The notes: generated from the sequence alone by a model not told the origin. 64,000 bases of DNA from Bacteroidales bacterium (GCA_017962235.1 JAGCVS010000014.1:1-64000), one strand, 5' to 3'; positions 14,166 to 24,802 are shown, counted from the first letter of the stretch. Numbers and translations: made by a program.

Positions 14166-15110
14166 ATGAGAAAGATAAGAGTTTTTGCACCGGCCACCGT
14201 GGCCAACATGGGCTGCGGCTTTGATATCATGGGTATGACCCTCGATGCAGTGGGGGACGTGCTTTCTGTAGAGATAGGCGAGGGCGACAGCCTCACCATC
14301 ATCAACAATAGCAAGCAGCCTCTGCCTGAGGATATCGAGCAGAACGTGATAACCCCCGCGGTGCGCGCCTTTCTGGCAGCGTACGGCGTGCCCATGGCCA
14401 TCACAGTGACGGTAGAGCACAAGATTGCCCCCGGCAGCGGCATCGGCTCCAGCGCAGCCTCTTCATCGGCTGCGGTGTATGCCCTCAACGAGCTGCTGGA
14501 CCACCCGTTTACAGATGAGAAGCTGGTGGAGTTCGCAATGGAAGGTGAAAAACTCATCAGCGGCGGCACTCCGCATGCAGACAATGTGGGCCCGTCTATC
14601 CTGGGCGGCGTGGTGCTGCTTCGCGGATATGACCCGCTGGACGTGGTGCGTCTCCCGGTGCCGGGCCGCTTCTGCTGCGCCGTGGCACATCCCGCAATTA
14701 TGGTGTCCACCCGTGAGGCACGCGAAGTGCTCCCCAAGAATATTCCCCTGAGACTCGCAGTTAAGCAGTGGGGCAACGTGGCCGGTCTGGTAGCCGGCCT
14801 CTCAGACGGCGACGTGGCGCTGATTGGCCGCTCCATGCAAGATGTGGTGGTGGAGCCCTACCGCAAGCACTTCATTCCCGGCTTTGACGAGCTGCGCAAC
14901 AAGGTGCTGGAGGTGGGCGCCCTGGCGCTGAATATCTCCGGTGCAGGCCCTTCCGTATTCGCCCTGTGCGAGAACATGACCCTTGCAGACAAGGCGGGTG
15001 AGGTTATGAAGGCCCACTTCCTGCAGTACAATATCGAATCCAAGATATACGTCTCCAAGATTTCCAACCGCGGGGCACGCACCCTGGCGGACTACAATTT
15101 CGAGGACTAA
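14166..15110 (+). CDS. thrB: Homoserine kinase
   Basis: 314 residues, GHMP kinase family; phosphorylates homoserine in threonine synthesis. The glycine/serine-rich ATP loop is PGSGIGSSAASSSAA, and the C-terminal GHMP motif is ISGAGPSVFALCE. The start at 14166 gives the usual MRKIRVFAPATVANMGCGFD beginning. A box TACTTTCG lies just before the start codon, so the transcript probably has a very short leader. thrC follows after six bases, so both act in the same pathway and are co-transcribed; no thrA is present in the window. Confidence 0.95.
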   Translation: MRKIRVFAPATVANMGCGFDIMGMTLDAVGDVLSVEIGEGDSLTIINNSKQPLPEDIEQNVITPAVRAFLAAYGVPMAITVTVEHKIAPGSGIGSSAASSSAAVYALNELLDHPFTDEKLVEFAMEGEKLISGGTPHADNVGPSILGGVVLLRGYDPLDVVRLPVPGRFCCAVAHPAIMVSTREAREVLPKNIPLRLAVKQWGNVAGLVAGLSDGDVALIGRSMQDVVVEPYRKHFIPGFDELRNKVLEVGALALNISGAGPSVFALCENMTLADKAGEVMKAHFLQYNIESKIYVSKISNRGARTLADYNFED

Positions 15111-15116
15111 CCGCAC

Positions 15117-16397
15117 ATGAGGTTCTACAGTACCAGAGACAGTTCCAAAAAACTGTTTTCGCTTGCCGATGCCGCCTTTCTGGGGCTGGCGCCAGATGGC
15201 GGACTGTTTGTGCCGGAGCGCATCCCTCATGTGGACATGCGCCGTGTAAAGGAGCTGGCCGATGTCTCTTACGCCGACATGGCGGGCTATCTGGCAGGGC
15301 TGATATTTGACGATGTGCCCGAGGCTACCATCTCTGATGTGGTGCGCAAGGCATACGACTTTGACATCAACCTGCACTTCTTTGATACCCGCAAAGGGGC
15401 GCTGGAGCTCTTCCACGGCCCCACTTTCGCCTTCAAGGATTTCGGGGCGCGGTTCATGGGGCAGATGACGGGCGGCCTTAACACCACGGACGGCCTCACA
15501 ATACTCACCGCCACCAGCGGCGATACCGGCAGCGCGGTGGCGGGCGGTTTCTACAACGTGCCGGGAGTGGAGGTGGTGATTCTCTATCCCGACGGGAAGG
15601 TGAGCCCGCTGCAGGAGGCGCAGATGACCACCCTGGGCGGCAACATCCATCCGTTGCGGGTTCGAGGCAACTTTGACGACTGCCAGCGGCTGGTGAAGGC
15701 GATGTTCAATGACACCAACCTTCGCGCGCGCAAGCGCATCACCAGCGCAAACTCCATAAACCTGCTGCGGTGGATTCCGCAGAGCTTCTACTATTTCTTT
15801 GCACACTGCCTCTGGAGCGCATTCACCGGAGGTGAGGCGGCGGATATAGTGGTGCCCAGCGGCAACTACGGCAACATCACCGCCGGCATGCTGGCCTCCA
15901 AGATGGGGATGCCGGTAAGGCGCTTTGTGGCGGCCTCCAATGCCAACGACGTGGTGCCGGAGTTCCTGATTACCGGCGATTACAGGCCCCGCGCATCGGT
16001 GCGCACAGTGGCCAACGCCATGGATGTGGGCGCTCCCAGTAACTTTGAGCGGATGATGTGGCTCTACGGCAATGTGGGCGCGCTGCGCGCCCAGGTGTCG
16101 GGCTTCTCTGCCACGGATGCCGAGATACTTGCGGCCATCCGCGAGATAGATGAGAAGTACGGCTACATCAGCGACCCCCATAGCGCGGTGGGCTATCTGG
16201 CAGCCAAGCATTACGACATTGACGGCTACTGGCTCTCCACCGCCAGCCCCGCCAAGTTCGGCGAGGTGATAGAGCAGGCCACCGGTCACTGGCCGGCAAT
16301 CCCCGCCGCCCTCCAGAAGCGCATGGAAGCAGAGCGCGTCTATACGATGATGGACGCGTCTGAAGGCGACCTGAAAGATTATCTGCTTTCTCTCTAA
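15117..16397 (+). CDS. thrC: Threonine synthase
   Basis: 426 residues, PLP-dependent lyase that turns O-phosphohomoserine into threonine. The PLP lysine is in HGPTFAFKDFGARFMGQ, the phosphate-binding loop is TATSGDTGSAVAGGF, and the glycine-rich VVPSGNYGNITAGMLASKMG binds the cofactor. The N-terminal FYSTRDSSKKLFSLADAAFLGLAPDGGLFVPE is characteristic of the long bacterial form. It follows thrB in one operon and its last four bases overlap the convergent priA. Confidence 0.96.
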   Translation: MRFYSTRDSSKKLFSLADAAFLGLAPDGGLFVPERIPHVDMRRVKELADVSYADMAGYLAGLIFDDVPEATISDVVRKAYDFDINLHFFDTRKGALELFHGPTFAFKDFGARFMGQMTGGLNTTDGLTILTATSGDTGSAVAGGFYNVPGVEVVILYPDGKVSPLQEAQMTTLGGNIHPLRVRGNFDDCQRLVKAMFNDTNLRARKRITSANSINLLRWIPQSFYYFFAHCLWSAFTGGEAADIVVPSGNYGNITAGMLASKMGMPVRRFVAASNANDVVPEFLITGDYRPRASVRTVANAMDVGAPSNFERMMWLYGNVGALRAQVSGFSATDAEILAAIREIDEKYGYISDPHSAVGYLAAKHYDIDGYWLSTASPAKFGEVIEQATGHWPAIPAALQKRMEAERVYTMMDASEGDLKDYLLSL

Positions 16398-18406
16398 AGC
16401 GGATCTACATCGATGATGATATCGGAAGAGGGCGATGACGCAAGCACCGCTGCCACAGCCTTTGCTATGGCCGCCTTCTGCCCTTGGGCCCTGGCGGTCT
16501 TGGGGAGTTTTATCCAAATGTTGCGCAAGTACTTGCCGGCGATGCGGTCCACGGCGGGGGCGATGGCAGGGGTGAAGTCGCTTACGCGGGCCGCGGTGAG
16601 CTCCCGCGCCACCATCCGGCAGGCATGATGCAATTCGTCTGCAGAGGAGTTCTTCACGGTGAGTTGAACCAGACGTACGTATGGCGGGAAGCGGAACGTT
16701 TCGCGCTGAGCGAGCATCTGTCGGCGGAATGCCTCGCGGTCATCGGTTTTTAGCGCCTCCAGCACCGGGTGATCCGCCTGCATGGCCTGTATCACCATCT
16801 GACCCGTCCCTTCGCGGCGGGAGGCCCTCCCGCGGAGCTGCTCTAGCAGGGCGAGCGCCTTCTCATCCGCCCGGAAATCCTGCAGAGAGAGGATGGTATC
16901 GGCCCCGATAACGGCAACCAGGGAGAGGTTCTCAAAGTCGAACCCCTTGGTTATCATCTGGGTCCCCACAAGTATGTCGGTGGCGCCGCTCTCAAAGTCG
17001 CTCAGAATCTTTTTCTCTTCAGTGCGGGTGGCGGCGGTCTCCAGGTCAAAGCGGGCAATGCGGGCATCTGGAAACATCTCCTGCAGCTCCTCCGCGATGC
17101 GTTCCGTGCCGGAGCCGCGGGGTATGTAGGTGCCGGCGCCGCAGTTGCGGCACACCGGCTCAAAGGGGGCGTGGAATCCGCAGTAGTGGCAGCTTACGGA
17201 GTTGTTGTATTTGTGGTATGTCAGGCTCACGTTGCAGCGGGGGCACTTGAGTATGTCGCCGCACTCGTTGCACTGCAGATATGAGCTGTAGGAACGTCTG
17301 GAGCGGAACACCATCACCTGCTGGCCCGCCTTCAGGCGTGCCTCCATCAGGTTCTTGAGCTGCATGGAGAAGGAGCCGCGGGCGTTGTGCATGGCGTACA
17401 CCTTGCCCATGTCAATCACCGTAACTGGGGCGTCGGCCGCGCCAAAATATTTGGTGCGCAGCTGCACCAAGGCGTATTTGCCCGCCGATACGTTGTACAG
17501 AGATTCCATGGAGGGGGTGGCGCTCCCCAGCAAGGTGTTCAGCTTGAGCCGGCCGGCCATCATCAGGGCCACATCGCGTCCGTTGTAGCGCGGTGCCGGG
17601 TCGTCCTGCTTATAGGAGGCGTCGTGCTCTTCGTCCACGATTATGAAGCCGAGGTTCACCATCGGCAGGAACAGGGCGCTGCGGGTGCCCAGCACCAGAT
17701 AGTTCCCTTCTCCCGCCACCAGCCGGTCGAATATCTTCTTGCGGGTGGGCACGGTCTGCTTGGAGTGGAACACCAGAAGCTTGTCGCCCACAGCTTTTCG
17801 CAGCCGCTGCTCCAGCTGGCGCGACATGGCTATCTCCGGCACAAGGTAGAGGACGCTGCGCCCAGCTGCCAGGTGTTCGCGGGCCAGCGAGATGTAGATC
17901 TCTGTCTTGCCGGAGGAGGTTACTCCGTCCAGCAGCACGGTACGCTTGCCGGCTGCAAAGTGCGCCTTGACTTCTTCCAGGGCCTTATGCTGCTCTTTGG
18001 AGAGGGCCTTGGGCTCCTCCGGGGTTATGGCTGGCTGCGGACGGTTCACCTCGCGCTTCTTCTCGCTCTGATGAAAGAAGGCGGCGGGGTAGGCGCTCTT
18101 GAACACCTCGCCAATGCTGCACAGGTAGTAGCCGGCCACATCCTGCCAGATGTCCAGCTGCTCCTTTGGCAGCGGCTTGAGGGCGGCCACTTTCTCTATG
18201 GGGAGCACTTTCTCCGGCGAGAGACCTTCCGGCAGGGGAGAGCCCACGCTGCGCACCACTCCCAGGTAGCGCTTGTGCACCATTGTGACCACCACCCAGG
18301 TGCCGGGAACGATGGCTTCCGTGACCGTTCCGGGGATGCTGTAATGGGCTATTCCGCCGTTGAATTTAAGCGGAACGATAACCTCTATGTAGCTGCTGCC
18401 TGCCAT
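16394..18406 (-). CDS. priA: Primosomal replication-restart helicase PriA
   Basis: 670 residues. Superfamily 2 helicase that reloads the replisome at stalled forks. N-terminal DNA-binding domain, Walker A GVTSSGKTEIY, Walker B DEEHDASYKQ, and a zinc-binding insert with paired cysteines (CNECGDILKCPRCNVSLTY ... CHYCGF ... CRNCGAG), then GTERIAEEL and ILVGTQMITKGFDFENL motifs. Somewhat shorter than the E. coli protein. It is divergent from trxB; about 100 bases lie between the two starts. Confidence 0.95.
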   Translation of the reverse strand: MAGSSYIEVIVPLKFNGGIAHYSIPGTVTEAIVPGTWVVVTMVHKRYLGVVRSVGSPLPEGLSPEKVLPIEKVAALKPLPKEQLDIWQDVAGYYLCSIGEVFKSAYPAAFFHQSEKKREVNRPQPAITPEEPKALSKEQHKALEEVKAHFAAGKRTVLLDGVTSSGKTEIYISLAREHLAAGRSVLYLVPEIAMSRQLEQRLRKAVGDKLLVFHSKQTVPTRKKIFDRLVAGEGNYLVLGTRSALFLPMVNLGFIIVDEEHDASYKQDDPAPRYNGRDVALMMAGRLKLNTLLGSATPSMESLYNVSAGKYALVQLRTKYFGAADAPVTVIDMGKVYAMHNARGSFSMQLKNLMEARLKAGQQVMVFRSRRSYSSYLQCNECGDILKCPRCNVSLTYHKYNNSVSCHYCGFHAPFEPVCRNCGAGTYIPRGSGTERIAEELQEMFPDARIARFDLETAATRTEEKKILSDFESGATDILVGTQMITKGFDFENLSLVAVIGADTILSLQDFRADEKALALLEQLRGRASRREGTGQMVIQAMQADHPVLEALKTDDREAFRRQMLAQRETFRFPPYVRLVQLTVKNSSADELHHACRMVARELTAARVSDFTPAIAPAVDRIAGKYLRNIWIKLPKTARAQGQKAAIAKAVAAVLASSPSSDIIIDVDPL

Positions 18407-18504
18407 TTTAATCCCCTGTTCTGAAAAATCGAACTAAAATACAAAATTACTGGACATTGACGAAAAATTGCTAACTTTGCACGCTTTGTATACGCATTTC
18501 GCAG

Positions 18505-19431
18505 ATGGAAAGAGTAAAATGTCTGATAGTGGGCAGCGGCCCGGCCGGTTACACGGCTGCAATATATGCCTCCCGTGCAGGCCTGGGGCCTGTTTTGTAT
18601 GAGGGAATGCAGCCCGGAGGGCAGCTCACCACAACCACCCAGGTAGATAATTTCCCCGGTTTTCCTGAGGGGGTGGATGCCAATGTAATGATGGCGGATA
18701 TCCGCCGTCAGGCAGAGCGCTTTGGCGCCGACATCCGCTTTGGCGCAGTCACCAAGGCAGATCTTGGCAAAAGGCCGTTCGTGCTCACGATAGACGAGAG
18801 TAAGCAGATCGAGGCCGACAGCCTGATTATCGCTACCGGCGCATCCGCCAAATATCTGGGTCTGGACAGCGAGAAGGCCTTCCGCGGAATGGGTGTATCG
18901 GCATGCGCCACCTGCGACGGTTTCTTCTACCGCGGCAAGGTCGTGGCTGTGGTTGGCGGCGGTGACACCGCATGCGAAGAGGCCACCTATCTGGCGGGCC
19001 TCTGCCGTAAGGTCTACATGATTGTCCGCCGCAATGTGCTGCGCGCCACAGAGGCGATGCAGCAGAAGGTGAAGGAGACGGAGAATATCGAGATTCTATG
19101 GGAATGTCAGACTCAGGAGGTGCTGGGCGATATGAGCGGCGTTACAGGCGCCCGTCTGGTGCGCAAGAGCGGCGAGATATTTGATATCGATATCGACGGG
19201 TTCTTCCTGGCCATCGGCCATCACCCCAACAGCGAAGTGTTTGCAGAGTGGATCGAGACCGACGCTGCGGGTTATATCGTTGTAAAGGACGGCACCAGCG
19301 CCACCAGCCTCCCCGGCGTGTTTGCGGCGGGCGACGTGTGCGACCCCCGCTACCGTCAGGCGGTTGTGGCGGCCGGCAGCGGATGCAAGGCGGCCATGGA
19401 TGCCGAGAAATACTTAAAGGAGAGCCTCTGA
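18505..19431 (+). CDS. trxB: Thioredoxin reductase
   Basis: 308 residues, FAD/NADPH flavoprotein reducing thioredoxin in the cytosol. FAD-binding GSGPAGYTAAIYASRAG at the N terminus, redox-active CATC (GVSACATCDGFFYRG), NADPH-binding VVGGGDTACEEATYL and the C-terminal GVFAAGDVCDPRYRQ. A TAACTTTG box at 18472-18479 is a good -7 element, though no TTG stands at the ideal distance. It starts a run of closely spaced genes trxB-bamD-rpoZ-recN-nagB. Confidence 0.96.
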   Translation: MERVKCLIVGSGPAGYTAAIYASRAGLGPVLYEGMQPGGQLTTTTQVDNFPGFPEGVDANVMMADIRRQAERFGADIRFGAVTKADLGKRPFVLTIDESKQIEADSLIIATGASAKYLGLDSEKAFRGMGVSACATCDGFFYRGKVVAVVGGGDTACEEATYLAGLCRKVYMIVRRNVLRATEAMQQKVKETENIEILWECQTQEVLGDMSGVTGARLVRKSGEIFDIDIDGFFLAIGHHPNSEVFAEWIETDAAGYIVVKDGTSATSLPGVFAAGDVCDPRYRQAVVAAGSGCKAAMDAEKYLKESL

Positions 19432-19436
19432 TTTTT

Positions 19437-20240
19437 ATGCGGAAGATTTTTACAATACTGATTGTTGTGGCTGCGGCGGTGTCCGCGGCATCGTGCTCTT
19501 CAAAGTTCGAGAAGCTGCTCAGCGGCCATAATTATGGCGAGAAGTACCGTGCGGCGCTCCAGTATTACGAGAAGGAGAAGTGGAGCCAGGCGGCGCAGCT
19601 GTTCGAGAACATCGCTGTGAATGCACAGGGCGCTCCGCAGGAGGATACCGTGCGCTTCTACTGGGGCATGAGCAACTACAACATGAAGGATTATACCACC
19701 GCCCAGAGCAACTTCAACGAGTTTTTGCTCTCTTTCCCGGCAAGTCCCTTTGCCAAGGATGCGGAGTTCTACATGATAGACTGCATGTATCGCCAGACCT
19801 ACCGCTGGGAGCTGGACCAGCGTCCCACGGAGGCGGCTCTCTCTTACATCAAGAAATACATGATAGAGAACCCCAAGTCTGAGAAGACCAAGTTCTGCCG
19901 CGTGATGCGTGACGATCTGGAGGAGAGGCTTGACAAGAAGGCGTTCGAAGGGGCTCGGCTCTACTACCACATGGAAGATTATCTGGCCGCACACTACGCC
20001 CTCAAGAACGTGCTCAAGGAAGATGCGGACAACCAGTACCGCGAGGATATCCTCTACTTTACCGCCATGGCGTCTTACAAGTATGCCCTGAACAGTATAG
20101 AGGAGAAGCAGAGGGAACGCTATATGACCTTCATAGACGACTACTTCAACTTTGTGAGCGAGTACCCGCAGAGCAAATACAAAACTGAGCTGGACGGCAT
20201 CTACAAGAAGGTGAACAAGATTGTGAAGAAAGAAGAATAA
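19437..20240 (+). CDS. bamD: Outer membrane assembly lipoprotein BamD
   Basis: 267 residues. Lipoprotein signal with Cys at about residue 21 (AAAVSAASCSS), followed by tetratricopeptide-like repeats (YRAALQYYEKEKWSQAAQLFENI, DTVRFYWGMSNYNMKDYTTA QSNFNEFLLSFP) as in BamD/YfiO, the BAM-complex subunit that helps BamA insert outer-membrane proteins. Start chosen at ATG 19437, five bases after trxB; an in-frame upstream start would lie inside trxB. bamA is found separately at 30.4 kb. Confidence 0.93.
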   Translation: MRKIFTILIVVAAAVSAASCSSKFEKLLSGHNYGEKYRAALQYYEKEKWSQAAQLFENIAVNAQGAPQEDTVRFYWGMSNYNMKDYTTAQSNFNEFLLSFPASPFAKDAEFYMIDCMYRQTYRWELDQRPTEAALSYIKKYMIENPKSEKTKFCRVMRDDLEERLDKKAFEGARLYYHMEDYLAAHYALKNVLKEDADNQYREDILYFTAMASYKYALNSIEEKQRERYMTFIDDYFNFVSEYPQSKYKTELDGIYKKVNKIVKKEE

Positions 20241-20255
20241 TACAAAAATCACGAT

Positions 20256-20567
20256 ATGGAAATTTCTAAGAACGTTGTTAACAACACAGTTACAAGGGAC
20301 CTGTCGGAACTGGCAGCTCCCACCGGCAACATTTACGAGTCGGTTATGATTATCGCAAAGCGCGCAAACCAGATTGGCGCCGATATCAAGCAGGAACTCA
20401 GCAAGCGTCTTGAGGAGTTCTCAAACTACACCGACACCCTTGAAGAGATCAGCGAGAACCACGAGCAGATAGAGATTTCTCAGTATTACGAGAAGCTTCC
20501 CAAGCCCACTCTGGTAGCTACGGAAGAATTCCGCGAAGGCAAGATACTGTACAGGGAAGCAGAGTAA
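20256..20567 (+). CDS. rpoZ: RNA polymerase omega subunit (Bacteroidota type)
   Basis: 103 residues. The core pattern NIYESVMIIAKRANQIGADIKQELSKRLEEF matches the omega/Rpb6 family, which helps assemble RNA polymerase by binding the beta-prime subunit. The acidic helix ISENHEQIEISQYYEKLPKP and a C-terminal REGKILYREAE are features of the Bacteroidota form. It lies 15 bases after bamD and seven before recN. Confidence 0.85.
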   Translation: MEISKNVVNNTVTRDLSELAAPTGNIYESVMIIAKRANQIGADIKQELSKRLEEFSNYTDTLEEISENHEQIEISQYYEKLPKPTLVATEEFREGKILYREAE

Positions 20568-20574
20568 GGGCATA

Positions 20575-22176
20575 ATGCTCAAGCGGCTCACTATCAGCAA
20601 CTACGCATTGATAGATGTTCTGGATATCGAGATTCCGGAGCATCTTGTCATTATTACGGGCGACAGCGGGGCGGGTAAATCCATCCTGCTTGGGGCGCTC
20701 TCGTTGCTGCTGGGGGGCAAGTGTGACGCATCGGTGCTCAAGGATCCGTCTCGCAACTGCGTGGTGGAGGCTGAGTTCAGCGACGCTGTGATCCGCAGAG
20801 TAGTTTCTGCCGGCGGACGTTCCCGTGTATTCATCAATGATGAGCCGGCCAATCTGGAGCAGGTCCGCGAACTTGCGGCGGCCAAGATAGATATCCACTC
20901 CCAGAACAGCCAGCTGCTGCTGGGCAGTGCCGATTTTGCCCTGAGCGTGGTGGATTCCTACGCCGGCAACGCGGAGCTGCTGGAGAACTATCGCAAGGCA
21001 TACAATTCACATCTGGAGCTCTCTTCCAAACTGGAAAAGGTGAAGCAGCAGCGCCAGCAGCGGGAACGGGAACGCGATTATCTGCAGTTCCGTTACGACC
21101 AGCTGGCGGCAGCAAAGCTGCAGGAAGGGGAGATGGCTCAACTGGAAGAACAGCAGAAGACGCTGGCCAACGCAGAGCAGATAAAAGAGACTCTGCTGGC
21201 GGCGGCCGGGGCGATATATTCCGGAGATGATACAGTGGACGAACGGCTCAAGGCCGTTGTCCGTTCTCTGGAGAAGATATCGGGCGTTTATCCCGGTGCG
21301 GAAGAGTTCAAAAAGCGTGTGGAGAGCTGCCGCGTAGAGCTCAAGGATGTGGCGGTATCTCTGGACGGCGATCAGGAGAAGATAGATGCCTCCGCCCAGA
21401 CTTTGCAGCAGGTAGAGGAGCGCCTCGCGCTGCTGTTCGATCTGATGCACCGCAATGATGCGGCTAATGAAGCTGAGCTTATAGCTGCCAGGGACAGTTA
21501 TGCTGCCCAGCTTGAAGATGTAGACACACTTGCGCGGGAACAGGCAGAACTTGAGACACAGGTTAAAAAGGCGGACAGCGTGTGTGAGCAACTTTGCAAG
21601 CGCCTCACCGCAGCCCGCACCAAAGTGCTGGAACCCCTCTCGGAACTGCTGGAGCAGTCGATTCGGGAACTGGATATGCCGCAGGCGCAGTTCCGCGTGG
21701 AGTGCGTGCCTGCCTCACAACGGGGGCGCAACGGGGCGGAAGGGGTCCGCTTTATGTTCTCACCCGCCGACGGCAGGTTCTTCGAGGCGGCAAAGGCGGC
21801 TTCGGGCGGCGAAATGTCGCGCATAATGCTCTGCATCAAGGCAGTGCTGGCCCGCAACAGCGCCCTGCCCACCGTCATCTTCGATGAGATTGACACCGGC
21901 ATGTCGGGCAGTCTGGCAGATAAGGTGGGTCGCAAGATAGTGGAGATAGGCAAGAGTATACAGGTGATAGCCATCACCCATCTGCCGCAGGTTGCGGCAA
22001 AGGGGAACGCCCATTTCCTGGTATACAAAGATTATCTGCCCCAGGGGGCGGTGTCACATATCCGCCGCATAGAGGGCAGCGAGAGGCTGGAGGAGATAGC
22101 CCGTATGATAAGCGGCAGCACAATCAGCACGGAGGCGGTTGCGGCCGCGGCGGTGCTGCTTAAAGAGGCAAATTAA
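20575..22176 (+). CDS. recN: DNA repair ATPase RecN
   Basis: 533 residues. SMC-like ATPase in double-strand break repair. Walker [15 protein letters not shown] at the N terminus, long central coiled coil (heptads from about residue 150 to 340, e.g. [20 protein letters not shown]), and the C-terminal ABC signature [18 protein letters not shown], Walker [14 protein letters not shown], and the H-loop [14 protein letters not shown]. Follows rpoZ by seven bases. Confidence 0.96.
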   Translation: MLKRLTISNYALIDVLDIEIPEHLVIITGDSGAGKSILLGALSLLLGGKCDASVLKDPSRNCVVEAEFSDAVIRRVVSAGGRSRVFINDEPANLEQVRELAAAKIDIHSQNSQLLLGSADFALSVVDSYAGNAELLENYRKAYNSHLELSSKLEKVKQQRQQRERERDYLQFRYDQLAAAKLQEGEMAQLEEQQKTLANAEQIKETLLAAAGAIYSGDDTVDERLKAVVRSLEKISGVYPGAEEFKKRVESCRVELKDVAVSLDGDQEKIDASAQTLQQVEERLALLFDLMHRNDAANEAELIAARDSYAAQLEDVDTLAREQAELETQVKKADSVCEQLCKRLTAARTKVLEPLSELLEQSIRELDMPQAQFRVECVPASQRGRNGAEGVRFMFSPADGRFFEAAKAASGGEMSRIMLCIKAVLARNSALPTVIFDEIDTGMSGSLADKVGRKIVEIGKSIQVIAITHLPQVAAKGNAHFLVYKDYLPQGAVSHIRRIEGSERLEEIARMISGSTISTEAVAAAAVLLKEAN

Positions 22177-22198
22177 CAAATCAAAAACCAAAATACTT

Positions 22199-23008
22199 AT
22201 GAGACTTATTATCGAAGATTCTTATGGCAAGATGTCCCAGTGGGCAGCGGCGTATATCGCAAATGCCATAAACAAGTTCGGACCCACCAAAGAGCGCCCG
22301 TTCGTGCTGGGTCTTCCCACCGGTTCCACTCCGCTTGGCACCTACAAAGAACTCATCCACCTCTGCTCCGTGGGCAAGGTATCCTTCCAGAACGTAGTCA
22401 CCTTTAACATGGACGAATATGTAGGCCTCCCCAAAGACCACGACGAGAGCTACTACACCTTCATGTGGAGCAACTTCTTCAGCCACATAGACATTCCCCG
22501 CGAGAATGTGAACATCCTGGATGGCAACGCTCCCGACCTGGTTGCAGAGTGCAACAAATATGAGGAGAAAATCAAATCCTACGGCGGCATCAACCTGTTC
22601 ATGGGCGGTATCGGTCCCGACGGTCACATCGCTTTCAACGAGCCGGGCAGCTCCCTTAGCTCCCGTACCCGCGTGAAGGACCTCACCACAGATACAATCA
22701 TCGCCAACTCCCGCTTCTTTGGCTATGACACCACCAAGGTTCCTCACAAGGCGCTCACAGTTGGTGTTGGCACCGTAATGGATGCCAAGGAGGTGCTGAT
22801 TCTGGTGAACGGCCACAACAAGGCACGCGCCCTGCGTCATGCGGTTGAGGAGTCCATCAACCACATGTGGACCATCTCCATCCTGCAGCTCCATCCTCAC
22901 GGAATAATCGTTTGCGACGATGCTGCAACCGTAGAGCTGCGCGTGGGCACCGTGAACTACTACAAGGATATCGAACGCGAGAACCTCGATCCCGAGAACA
23001 TCGGCTAA
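22199..23008 (+). CDS. nagB: Glucosamine-6-phosphate deaminase
   Basis: 269 residues. Converts glucosamine-6-phosphate to fructose-6-phosphate and ammonia. Substrate loop [24 protein letters not shown] with the catalytic Asp, [17 protein letters not shown] with the catalytic His, and SRTRVK. Start taken at ATG 22199, 22 bases after recN; a longer frame from 22139 would overlap recN. The usual partner nagA is not in the window. Confidence 0.95.
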   Translation: MRLIIEDSYGKMSQWAAAYIANAINKFGPTKERPFVLGLPTGSTPLGTYKELIHLCSVGKVSFQNVVTFNMDEYVGLPKDHDESYYTFMWSNFFSHIDIPRENVNILDGNAPDLVAECNKYEEKIKSYGGINLFMGGIGPDGHIAFNEPGSSLSSRTRVKDLTTDTIIANSRFFGYDTTKVPHKALTVGVGTVMDAKEVLILVNGHNKARALRHAVEESINHMWTISILQLHPHGIIVCDDAATVELRVGTVNYYKDIERENLDPENIG

Positions 23009-23011
23009 ACG

Positions 23012-24802
23012 ATGGATTCCCTGCAGCGTCTGCGCTCCTGGATGGCTTCCAGGGGTCTCGAAGTGACAATCATTCCTTCCAATGATTGTCACTTTGACGA
23101 ATATGTGCCCGCCAGGGCCAAGATCCGCGAATATCTGAGCGGCTTTGACGGCAGTGCCGGCACCCTTGTGGTGACTTTGTCTGCCGCCGCCCTCTGGACA
23201 GATTCCCGCTATTTCCTGCAGGCTGAGAGGCAGCTGGCCGGCACCGGCATAGAGCTCATGCGGCTCAAGATGCCCGGCACCCCCTCCATCCCGGAGTGGA
23301 TTGTGGCGCAGTGCGCCGGCAGCAACATGCCTCCCGCCGAATTTACGGTGGCCATGGACGGCGACCTGGTGAGCTATGCCGATTTTGAGAGCTATCGCGC
23401 ACAGTTGGCTCCCATGCCGGTGGTGACCTTCGCCGACCCGTTCGACGCGCTGTGGCCCGGCCGGCCGCAGAGTCCCAGCGGGGAGATAGTGCTCCATCCT
23501 GAAAGCTGCTCCGGCCGCAGCGTTGCGGACAAGTGTCGCGACGTGGTGTCCGGCCTGGGTGTAAAAGCCCCTTTCGCCCTGTTTGTGAGCGCCTGCGACG
23601 AGGTCATGTGGCTGGCAAACCTGCGCGGCTGTGACATAGAATACAACGCCGTTGCCCTCTCTTACTGCCTGCTCACCGATAAGGGCATGACACTGTTCTG
23701 CCGCCGCGAGAGTCTCACCTCTGAGGCGGCCCGCTATCTGGCTTCGCAGGGGGTTGAGGTACGCGGTTACGGCGATATAGACGCAGCGCTGGCGGCGCTC
23801 CCGGCAGGTTCTGTCCGCATAGTTAGCAACAACTGCTGCTCCGTAAACAAGTTTGAAATCTTTGCCAAAGGGGGCACTGTGATGCCCGACCCCACTGTGG
23901 GCGGTACGGTGGCCATGCTGCGCGCCTGCAAGAATGCGGTGCAGACAGAGGGCTTCCGGCGCGCTTTCCTGCAAGACGGCGTCTGCTGGGTGAAGCTTCT
24001 AAAATTCATTTACGATAATTACGAGGGCGGTACCCTGAGCGAGTATTCCATAACGCAGAAACTGCTTGAGATAAAACGCGGCAGCGAGAACTATAAGGGG
24101 GAGAGCTTCGAGCCGATAGTGGCCTTCAACGCCAACGCCGCCAGCGCCCACTACAGCTTCAGCAGCGAGGAGACCAGCGCCCGCATCACCGGCGGCGGCT
24201 TTTTGCTGATGGACCTGGGGAGCCATTATCCGTACGGCACCACCGACACCACCCGCACCATATTCCTGGGCGGGAAAGAGCCTTCACAGCAGCAGAAAGA
24301 GGATTATACCCTTGTGCTGAAGGGGATGATAGCCCTCGCAGAGGCGATATTCCCCGCCGGCACCCGCGGCTGCCAGCTGGACATACTGGCCCGCGGCCCC
24401 ATGTACGCCACCGGAAAGATGTATTTCCATGGCACATCGCACGGGATAGGGCAGTGGCTGTGCGTGCACGAGTCGCCGCAGATCCGCATGGAATACAGCC
24501 CCATAGCGCTGCAACCCGGCATGATACTCTCAGACGAGCCGGCGGTGTATGTAGAGGGGCAGTACGGTATACGCACGGAGAATGTAATCCAGGTAGTTCC
24601 TTACACAGAAACGGAATACAATACTTTCTACAAGTTTGACACACTAACTCTGGTGCCGATAGACCGCAAGGCGGTGGATTATACACTTCTCACGCCGAAC
24701 GAACAGCAATGGCTGGAGCGGTACAACCGGAATGTGTATGATACTCTGAAAGGGTGCCTGAGCGGCGAAGATGCACAGTGGCTGCTTAATTACATAAGCT
24801 AG
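23012..24802 (+). CDS. pepP: M24 family Xaa-Pro aminopeptidase
   Basis: 596 residues with two creatinase-like N-terminal domains followed by a C-terminal pita-bread metallopeptidase domain, the build of the larger cytosolic aminopeptidase P. Metal ligands: MDLGSHYPYGTTDTTRT (Asp pair), HGTSHGIGQWLCVHE (His), LSDEPAVYVEGQYGIRTENV (Glu pair). Cleaves N-terminal residues that precede proline. Starts three bases after nagB; its 3' end overlaps the convergent LysM protein by 17 bases. Confidence 0.92.
   Translation: MDSLQRLRSWMASRGLEVTIIPSNDCHFDEYVPARAKIREYLSGFDGSAGTLVVTLSAAALWTDSRYFLQAERQLAGTGIELMRLKMPGTPSIPEWIVAQCAGSNMPPAEFTVAMDGDLVSYADFESYRAQLAPMPVVTFADPFDALWPGRPQSPSGEIVLHPESCSGRSVADKCRDVVSGLGVKAPFALFVSACDEVMWLANLRGCDIEYNAVALSYCLLTDKGMTLFCRRESLTSEAARYLASQGVEVRGYGDIDAALAALPAGSVRIVSNNCCSVNKFEIFAKGGTVMPDPTVGGTVAMLRACKNAVQTEGFRRAFLQDGVCWVKLLKFIYDNYEGGTLSEYSITQKLLEIKRGSENYKGESFEPIVAFNANAASAHYSFSSEETSARITGGGFLLMDLGSHYPYGTTDTTRTIFLGGKEPSQQQKEDYTLVLKGMIALAEAIFPAGTRGCQLDILARGPMYATGKMYFHGTSHGIGQWLCVHESPQIRMEYSPIALQPGMILSDEPAVYVEGQYGIRTENVIQVVPYTETEYNTFYKFDTLTLVPIDRKAVDYTLLTPNEQQWLERYNRNVYDTLKGCLSGEDAQWLLNYIS

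Noticed and set aside
14802-16517. A 571-codon minus-strand frame opposite thrB/thrC
   Set aside because: Low-quality composition rich in His/Val/Gly; thrC on the other strand carries all family motifs.
22181-23974. A 597-codon minus-strand frame opposite nagB and the M24 peptidase
   Set aside because: Shadow of two recognisable genes; no coherent protein features.
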